Part shown: positions 14,214-18,882 of the stretch, piece after piece | How positions within the stretch are numbered: the stretch's first letter is position 1 | Layout of the letters: each line of letters opens with the position of its first letter | The notes under the pieces: model-generated | What the model was told of the DNA's origin: nothing | Databases searched by the model: none | The model's input: the letters and a program-made list of their open reading frames with translations, nothing else | Made by a program: the position numbers and the translations under genes | Assembly (NCBI GenBank): GCA_017442765.1 | Contig: JAFRZC010000139.1 | Location: 1-18,882 of the forward strand | DNA: 18,882 nt | Reading direction: 5' to 3' | Source of the DNA: Prevotella sp. | GTDB taxonomy: Bacteria > Bacteroidota > Bacteroidia > Bacteroidales > Bacteroidaceae

Positions 14214-15719
14214 TTATTCCATTGGTCGTATCATCGATTCGATAAACTGTATCTCCTCATCCGTCAAACCGTATTTCTTATAAAGCTCCTCATCCGTCCA
14301 AGGCTTTGAGAAGTCTTGAAGGGGAACAAGAACGTAAGCTTCGCGTGACAAATTGATTGATGAGAGGGATTGAAGAATAAGAAACCGAACGAATGAAGTT
14401 CTGAGGTAATTATAAAAGTTTAGAGCATTATTTCTTGAATCGCATACACCTCCTATTACATAAGAATCGGTACAGATTTCATTAGGTCCAAGAAGACGCA
14501 TACTTGAAAAAACTTTATACTTTCCTGTAGATTTATCTGGTTCACCAGCATGTTCGCTTGTAACTCGACCTATCATTACTTTATATTTATTAATACTGTT
14601 TTGTCCTTGTGTTATGCTTTTTACACTAACGTATCCTTCACCTTGACTTGATATTAATTTGATTGAATTTGATGAACTTTGGCTTGAACCACGCTCATTT
14701 GTAGCAAATCCATAAGGATTACGAGTACTAATTAAATTTACCAAGTTGTTTTCTTTCTTTGATTTTATTTTATTGATAATTGATATTGACTCGTTATAAC
14801 GGATAAAAACAGGATATTCATTAAGTGGTCTTGTGGCAGTATTAGCTATACCTCCGATAATGTTAGTGACTTCACAAGGGCCTGAGTAATTTAAATTCCA
14901 CAAGAAATACGAAACTCCACCACCAATACTAGTTCCAGGAAAACATTCTTTCGCATTTTGATAATCAACAAGATGTGATATATGCTGACTATTGAGCATA
15001 CGCTCTCTAAATCTATCTAATCCCTTTCCACCTGCAAACCATCTAGAAGGTATAATCATACATAAGTATCGTGGAGTAAGTTTCATCGCTTGCTCTACAA
15101 AGTAGTGATATATTGGTTTTGCACTAGCAGCATTTCCTCCATCACTCAACTGATACGGCGGGTTGCCGATTATTACATCGAAAGTCATATTGTTATAAAG
15201 TTCGTTTGGATTATCTGTGTGAATAAACTCGTATGCGTGGGTTTCAAGGTCTTCGCCTCGATCATAAACCTCCTGCGAGGCACCACAATAGCGACACTTG
15301 CCGTTATGCCAAGTGTGTTGGATTTCGGAGAAACGGATGTTTCCGTCGTTATCGTTGAAGTGCGAGAGGCTGTACTTGCTGCTGGCATCCTTCGAGCAAT
15401 AAAGGCTACGGCGACTCATCAACGAGGTCAATCGGGTAATGGCGATGCCATAAAGCTGGTGGTGCATGATATGGTCGATTCGGCTTTGCAGGTCGGGAAT
15501 CGTATTGGCCAGACCGTCAATCAGCCGCTTGGCGATTTCACGAAGAAATACCCCGCTCTTTGTGCAAGGGTCGAGAAACTTGGTGTCAGGACTGCGGAAA
15601 AGTTCCTGCGGCAACATGTCGAGCATCTGGTTAGCTAATTGCGGCGGCGTAAACACCTCGTCGTTGCTCAGATTGGCTAAGCACGACAGCACGTCGGGAT
15701 TGTAGTTTAGTCTATTCAT
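14214..15719 (-). CDS. Eco57I-type N6-adenine DNA methyltransferase with specificity domain
   Basis: The 501-residue protein carries FTPPQLANQMLDMLP (23-37), SAM-binding motif I FLDPCTKSGVFL (48-59), a C-x2-C zinc-finger-like CRYCGAS (142-148) and catalytic motif IV NPPYQ (186-190). A target-recognition-like region follows and the C-terminal WTDEELYKKYGLTDEEIQFIE ends near SMIRPME. It would methylate adenine to protect the host and set specificity. Its start overlaps the stop of the upstream subunit by 8 bp (ACTATGAATAG), so translation is coupled. From about 15230 down to 14320 the DNA is clearly AT-richer than both flanks, covering motif IV and the recognition region, which suggests exchange of the specificity half. 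It is likely the modification subunit of the system. Confidence 0.88.
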   Translation of the reverse strand: MNRLNYNPDVLSCLANLSNDEVFTPPQLANQMLDMLPQELFRSPDTKFLDPCTKSGVFLREIAKRLIDGLANTIPDLQSRIDHIMHHQLYGIAITRLTSLMSRRSLYCSKDASSKYSLSHFNDNDGNIRFSEIQHTWHNGKCRYCGASQEVYDRGEDLETHAYEFIHTDNPNELYNNMTFDVIIGNPPYQLSDGGNAASAKPIYHYFVEQAMKLTPRYLCMIIPSRWFAGGKGLDRFRERMLNSQHISHLVDYQNAKECFPGTSIGGGVSYFLWNLNYSGPCEVTNIIGGIANTATRPLNEYPVFIRYNESISIINKIKSKKENNLVNLISTRNPYGFATNERGSSQSSSNSIKLISSQGEGYVSVKSITQGQNSINKYKVMIGRVTSEHAGEPDKSTGKYKVFSSMRLLGPNEICTDSYVIGGVCDSRNNALNFYNYLRTSFVRFLILQSLSSINLSREAYVLVPLQDFSKPWTDEELYKKYGLTDEEIQFIESMIRPME

Positions 15720-16443
15720 AGTCGGGTAGTTTTAGGTAGTCGGTCAAGGGATATTCCCGCTTGGGCAGATGGACAAAGGTGGGCTCGCCAGTGTCGGCAA
15801 AGAGCAGGCCTTCTTCGCCAGCCTTCGGCTTGTCATATTCCACATTCCTGAGCAGCTCGGCCAGTTCAAAGTCACGCCGCTTCACCTTGCCGTCCATACC
15901 AATGAAGGTCCATTCACAGAAGGTGATGGGCAAGCCCCCTCCAACCTCCCCCGATAGGGGAGGCTCTGTCAGCATGGTAAGGGCATCGCCGCAAAGGATG
16001 TTTTTCTTCAAAAGGAATCGGATACATCGCTCTAACTCGGGCGAAAGCCCACCTCTGTTCCCCTCAAGGGGGGATGAACCGGTTGGGTTGTAAAGTTCCT
16101 TGAAGGTGTCAAAAAGGCGTTGGCGACAGGTCGCCACATTGTCAGGCAGCAACTCCACACCATACATCGAGCTGACGGCCTGTGCGGATGCAAGGTCGTA
16201 CTCATAGCGGTTCTTGGAAAACTGCTTCCTGACCGCCTCCATCTTTCTGTTAAGGATTTCCACGAGGAAATTCCCCGTGCCGCAGGCTGGCTCAAGAAAA
16301 CGTGAGTCTATTCGCTCCGTCTCTTCCTTTACCAAGTCGAGCATCGCGTTCACCTCTCGTTTGGCGGTATAGACCTCGCCATGGTCAGCCACGCGCTGCT
16401 TCGAAACTACCTGCTTTTCTTGTTCATCGTTCGTTACTGTCAT
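15712..16443 (-). CDS. Class I SAM-dependent DNA methyltransferase-like subunit without NPPY motif
   Basis: This 243-residue protein begins at ATG 16443 (MTVTNDEQ), after QRVADHGEVYT the SAM-binding motif I reads FLEPACGTGNFL (49-60). Further on it has YGVELLPDNVATCRQRL and GDALTM, then ITFCEWTF and KRRDFELAELL. No NPPY-type catalytic motif is present, although family members with this architecture commonly lack it. An upstream extension to 16572 is open but reads through the palindromic leader, so I rejected it. Residues about 122-135 (SSPLEGNRGGLSP) and 160-172 (EPPLSGEVGGGLP) come from palindromic elements inserted in loops. It probably works with the overlapping downstream methyltransferase; alone it may bind SAM but not methylate. 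Confidence 0.82.
   Translation of the reverse strand: MTVTNDEQEKQVVSKQRVADHGEVYTAKREVNAMLDLVKEETERIDSRFLEPACGTGNFLVEILNRKMEAVRKQFSKNRYEYDLASAQAVSSMYGVELLPDNVATCRQRLFDTFKELYNPTGSSPLEGNRGGLSPELERCIRFLLKKNILCGDALTMLTEPPLSGEVGGGLPITFCEWTFIGMDGKVKRRDFELAELLRNVEYDKPKAGEEGLLFADTGEPTFVHLPKREYPLTDYLKLPDYE
15932..15966 (-). repeat. GC-rich palindromic element (D), in frame in the small methyltransferase gene
   Basis: The coding strand reads GAGCCTCCCCTATCGGGGG then AGGTTGGAGGGGGCTT. The hairpin is CCTCCCC-TAT-CGGGGGAGG followed by the GGAGGGGG tail. It encodes EPPLSGEVGGGL between GDALTML and PITFCEW. Confidence 0.75.
16045..16077 (-). repeat. GC-rich palindromic element (E), in frame in the small methyltransferase gene
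   Basis: The coding strand reads TCATCCCCCCTTGAGGGG then AACAGAGGTGGGCTTT, a degenerate copy. It encodes SSPLEGNRGGLS in a loop between FKELYNPTG and ELERCIRFL. It lies about 80 bp from copy D in the same gene. Confidence 0.65.
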
Positions 16444-16502
16444 TTGGTCGGATTTTAGCGTGAAACGATAAAATGCAGATATAAAGAAAGTGTACCACGT
16501 CC

Positions 16503-16649
16503 CTATCGTATGCTCCACTCGAGGTATCCGACCAAAGACCCTGCAACGAACATATTTAAGGAACGGGTACACCTATATTTCAAGGTGTATCCCGATTCCA
16601 CGAGGCTCGTTGCATTTCTGGTCGGAAATTTCGAGTAGAACCCCTATAG
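16503..16649. repeat. Long imperfect palindrome in the methyltransferase 5' leader
   Basis: The arms pair as ACTCGA/TCGAGT (16517/16631), TCCGACCA/TGGTCGGA (16527/16619), GCAACGA/TCGTTGC (16543/16607), GGAA/TTCC (16560/16596) and GGGTACACCT/AGGTGTATCCC (16565/16583), with an 8-nt loop ATATTTCA at 16575-16582. The span is 147 bp with bulges. It lies between the promoter (16729-16759) and the ATG at 16443, so it would be transcribed. It could be a MITE, a structured leader or a regulatory RNA; no family was recognised. Confidence 0.7.
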
Positions 16650-16652
16650 AAT

Positions 16653-16670
16653 ATAGATACAGCTATCTAT
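16653..16670. promoter_or_regulatory. Short hairpin in the methyltransferase leader
   Basis: ATAGATA-CAGC-TATCTAT forms a perfect 7-bp stem with a 4-nt loop, close to the proposed transcription start (about 16722). It may be part of the structured leader. It has no T-tract of its own. Confidence 0.45.
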
Positions 16671-16728
16671 TCACCCACGAAAGTCGCACTGCCCCTTGCG
16701 CTCAGGGTTGAATGGCAAATGCTTGGCG

Positions 16729-16759
16729 CAAAGATACAAAAAAATAGGAGCAGAACAAA
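16729..16759 (-). promoter_or_regulatory. Bacteroidetes-type promoter of the methyltransferase genes
   Basis: On the minus strand TTTG (16759-16756), 19 bp, then TATCTTTG (16736-16729) match the consensus -33/-7 elements and spacing. Transcription would start near 16722, giving an unusually long leader of about 280 nt that contains the large palindrome. Confidence 0.7.
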
Positions 16760-16887
16760 ATAATCGAGATTATTTTTTATGCCGAGATGGAGTAACCTAT
16801 CAAAAGTTACGAAAAATCACCACCTTTGTCACAACGCCTGTTGCGAAGTAGGTTTTGAGAGAATGACAACGAAATAGGCTTGGATAA

Positions 16888-17068
16888 CGGCCTGTAAGGC
16901 CAGCAGCCCTTAGCCCAGGGCATCGCCCTGGGTATATGTGATAACAAACCGCCCTGTAGGGGCAAAACCCCTGAATATCACTGCTTTTGCCCCTACAGGG
17001 CGCAACGTCACGCTGTCAACCACCTAGGGTGTTGCCCTGGGCTAAGGGTTCATTGGCCTTACAGGCCG
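16888..17068. repeat. 181-bp nested inverted repeat element
   Basis: Three perfect arm pairs are nested: GGCCTGTAAGGCC/GGCCTTACAGGCC (16889 and 17055), CCCTTAGCCCAGGGC/GCCCTGGGCTAAGGG (16907 and 17034) and GCCCTGTAGGGGCAAAA/TTTTGCCCCTACAGGGC (16951 and 16985), around a 17-nt centre. Several arms are themselves palindromes. It lies between the divergent methyltransferase promoter and the terminator of the alpha-galactosidase gene. This looks like a dispersed Bacteroidales palindromic repeat (MITE- or REP-like). Bases 16760-16887 show nothing else I can support. Confidence 0.85.
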
Positions 17069-17086
17069 CTTTCTCCGGACACTGAT

Positions 17087-17116
17087 ATAAAAAAGAGGGT
17101 GCGCACACCCTCTTTT
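17087..17116 (-). terminator. Rho-independent terminator of the alpha-galactosidase gene
   Basis: AAAAGAGGGTG (17091-17101), loop CGCA and CACCCTCTTTT (17106-17116) form an 11-bp stem. On the minus strand the hairpin is followed by TTTTTTATA. It lies 20 bp after the gene's stop codon. Confidence 0.88.
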
Positions 17117-17135
17117 GAAAGTTTCTTTGAATACT

Positions 17136-18882
17136 TTATTTGACTTTGATGAGCTTCACACCATGCGACGGGATGAAGTATTCGAGGTCGGTGACGGATT
17201 GGTCTTGCTGTCGCCACAGGTCGCGTACGAGGGTGAGACTGTCGAGGCCAAGACGACGGAGGTATTGGCCGAAATCGACGATGCAGTCGTCGTCGCCGAC
17301 ATTGAAGATGCCAATGGCAAAGGTTCCGTCGTCGAGCGGGCGCTTCCAAATCTGGATGTCGCCATCGACAATTTCCTGCTTGGCCTGACGGCCCAGCGGG
17401 TCTTGGTTAACGGCGTTCACCTCGTTGTTGCAGAGCAGGCGCACGGTGAACTCGTCCATTTGTGCGATGTCGCAGCCGATGAGCATATTGGCGGCGAGCA
17501 ATGCCCACAGCGAGATATGCGTGTATTGCTCGTCGGCGGTCAGACGGGTGTCGCGCAGTTTGTCGCTCCATCCCACCTTGCCGACAATGAGCATGTCGGG
17601 GTCGTTCCAATGGCCGGGCTGAGCGTATTGCTCAAGTCCCACCTGCTGGCGGAAGCCGATGTCGTAGAGCGACTCCCACGTGTCGGTGATGTCGCCCGTT
17701 GTGCGCCACGAGTTGGCGTCAACGGCATGTCCCCATTTCCACACCTCAGCCATGCCGTACTGGCAGAGTGAGTAGAAGATGTCGCGGGGCTGCTCGCGCA
17801 GGTAGCGTTCCATCTTCAGATAGGGGCGGACATAGGAGGCAACGGTCTTGTCGGGGTTCTTGTCGAACTCGCGCCCGTAGCCGCACCAGTCGTATTTCAG
17901 GTAATCGACACCCCATGCGTTATAGGTCTGTGCGTCCTGCTCCTCGTGGTCGATGGAGCCGAGGTAGCGTCCGCAGGTGTAGTCGCCGGGCGAGGAGTAG
18001 ATGCCGAACTTCAGTCCGTGCTGATGGAGCCAGTCGCCCAGACCTTTCATGTCGGGGAACTTCTCGTTGGTGCCGATGGTACCGTCGGCGTTGCGCTCAG
18101 CGGCCTCCCAGGCATCATCGACATTGATATAGCCGTAGCCATAGTCGGCAAGGCCTTTATCTAAGAGAGCCTGTGCGGAGGAGAGCACCCTGTCCTGTGA
18201 TACGCTGAGTCCCCAGCAGTTCCACGAGTTCCAGCCCATTGGCGGGGTGAGGGCTATCTTGTCGCCCACGCGCAGGATGAACTCCTGCTCGGCGCGCCCC
18301 TTGGCGTTCTCTGCCACCAGTGTCATCTTATAGTTGCCGCGCTTTGCCACACTGCCCGAGAGCACGCCCGTAGCGGCATCAACCTCCAGACCGTCTGGCT
18401 TGTTCAGTATGGAGTAGCGCATGGGTTTCTCGCCCGAGAAGGCGAGTCGGAGAATAAGTGGCGATCCGGGTCGCAAGCCATAGACCTTCGGACCGTTGTA
18501 GCGCGGAGTCAGTGGAGCGTCGGGGGTGAGGATATACTTCGGTATGAACGTTTTTGTGAAGCGGTTGCCCGATTTGTTGTCAGCATAATGGACGGCTATG
18601 CGGGTCTGCCGATGCTCGTCGTATGGCACGCTCAACGTGACGGGCTTCTTGCCCAGCCGCACAGCCTTCTGGTTGGCTTCGTAGGCCGACCGTGTGAGCA
18701 TGTCAACAGCCTCGATGCTGACGGTTCCACGAGGGCTGACACCCATCGGGTCGGTGAGTGCAACGGTATAGACAGGGAGCCCCTTCCCGGCCTCCCCCCG
18801 AAGGGGAGGGGTCTCTCCTCTCTCCTCTATCTTCACAAGGTCTTGCAGCCCGGCCATCTTGATGCGCACCTTGTCGCCATAG
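17136..18882 (-). CDS. GH27 alpha-galactosidase with NPCBM-like and putative Ig domains (5' end outside window)
   Basis: The open frame runs off the window end (…TATGGCGACAAG before the GTG at 18869), so about 582 codons of the 3' part are seen. It starts within an NPCBM-like sugar-binding region (KVRIKMAGLQDL, then VYTVALTD). A He_PIG immunoglobulin-type domain follows (ending GLEVDAATGVLSGSV). The GH27 barrel begins ALTPPMGWNSWNCWG and includes INVDDAW. The nucleophile lies in YLKYDWCGYG (Asp codon 17891-17889) and the acid/base Asp in SWRTTGDI (codon 17696-17694). A C-terminal beta domain ends KLIKVK. It would release terminal alpha-galactose in the periplasm or outside the cell. ERGETPPLRGEAGKGLP near the left end derives from a palindromic repeat. 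It is not in the SusC/D operon, but may act on the same glycan. Confidence 0.93.
   Translation of the reverse strand, partial: YGDKVRIKMAGLQDLVKIEERGETPPLRGEAGKGLPVYTVALTDPMGVSPRGTVSIEAVDMLTRSAYEANQKAVRLGKKPVTLSVPYDEHRQTRIAVHYADNKSGNRFTKTFIPKYILTPDAPLTPRYNGPKVYGLRPGSPLILRLAFSGEKPMRYSILNKPDGLEVDAATGVLSGSVAKRGNYKMTLVAENAKGRAEQEFILRVGDKIALTPPMGWNSWNCWGLSVSQDRVLSSAQALLDKGLADYGYGYINVDDAWEAAERNADGTIGTNEKFPDMKGLGDWLHQHGLKFGIYSSPGDYTCGRYLGSIDHEEQDAQTYNAWGVDYLKYDWCGYGREFDKNPDKTVASYVRPYLKMERYLREQPRDIFYSLCQYGMAEVWKWGHAVDANSWRTTGDITDTWESLYDIGFRQQVGLEQYAQPGHWNDPDMLIVGKVGWSDKLRDTRLTADEQYTHISLWALLAANMLIGCDIAQMDEFTVRLLCNNEVNAVNQDPLGRQAKQEIVDGDIQIWKRPLDDGTFAIGIFNVGDDDCIVDFGQYLRRLGLDSLTLVRDLWRQQDQSVTDLEYFIPSHGVKLIKVK
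18776..18829 (-). repeat. GC-rich palindromic element (F), in frame in the GH27 gene
   Basis: The coding strand has an AGAGGAGAGAGGAGAGA tract, then CCCCTCCCCTTCGGGGGG and AGGCCGGGAAGGGGCT. The hairpin CCTCCCC-TT-CGGGGGGAGG is followed by the G-rich tail. It encodes EERGETPPLRGEAGKGLP within the NPCBM-like domain, between LVKI and VYTVAL. Confidence 0.75.

Noticed and set aside
15712..15719. Frameshift splitting one methyltransferase gene into two
   Set aside because: The second gene has its own N-terminus, motif I and motif IV, and the overlap ATGAATAG is a normal coupling arrangement; both products resemble whole proteins.
16444..16572. N-terminal extension of the small methyltransferase to 16572
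   Set aside because: It would be encoded by one arm of the long palindrome and lacks similarity to the family; ATG 16443 gives the expected N-terminus.
16503..16649. Retron-type msr/msd RNA
   Set aside because: No reverse transcriptase gene is present, and the palindrome lies in the leader of a methyltransferase gene.

Overview
The window looks like a chromosomal piece of a Bacteroidales bacterium, probably Prevotella or a close relative. The reasons are an adjacent SusC/SusD pair, two lipoproteins, Bacteroidetes-type promoters (TTTG and TAnnTTTG elements), C-terminal tails resembling type IX secretion tails, a 'four helix bundle suffix' protein and GC-rich coding sequence. The genus is an inference; no rRNA or other marker gene is present.

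Bases 1-635 hold no gene. They carry a dispersed repeat (about 49-380), a GC-rich palindrome and a promoter. Bases 636-10369 form one plus-strand glycan-utilisation operon: a secreted ELWxxDGT-repeat protein, a SusC-like TonB-dependent transporter, a SusD-like lipoprotein, a PKD-like surface lipoprotein and a secreted Asp-box beta-propeller enzyme (GH93/GH33-like) with a CBM9-like domain. The operon ends at a strong hairpin terminator and is followed by a second, same-orientation copy of the dispersed repeat (about 10441-10760). Thus two copies bracket the locus. Each contains a regular array of 16-bp palindromes at a 22-bp period.

Bases 10779-16443 (minus strand) form a restriction-modification-like locus. 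In transcription order it has a motif-I-only methyltransferase-like subunit, an overlapping Eco57I-type adenine methyltransferase with an AT-rich, apparently exchanged specificity half, a four-helix-bundle suffix protein behind its own promoter, and a GIY-YIG-like/superfamily 2 helicase fusion. A 9-bp CTAG minisatellite and a hairpin holding the start codon lie just before the helicase gene. A long imperfect palindrome lies in the methyltransferase 5' leader.

Bases 16760-17135 hold a 181-bp nested inverted repeat and a terminator. From 17136 to the window end runs a minus-strand GH27 alpha-galactosidase whose N-terminus lies outside the window.

The most unusual feature is a small GC-rich palindromic element (CCTCCCC-loop-GGGGAGG plus a GGAGGGGG tail). 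It occurs between genes and also inserted in frame into four different coding sequences (six insertions), adding Pro/Gly-rich peptides of the type PPLxGExGxGLP.
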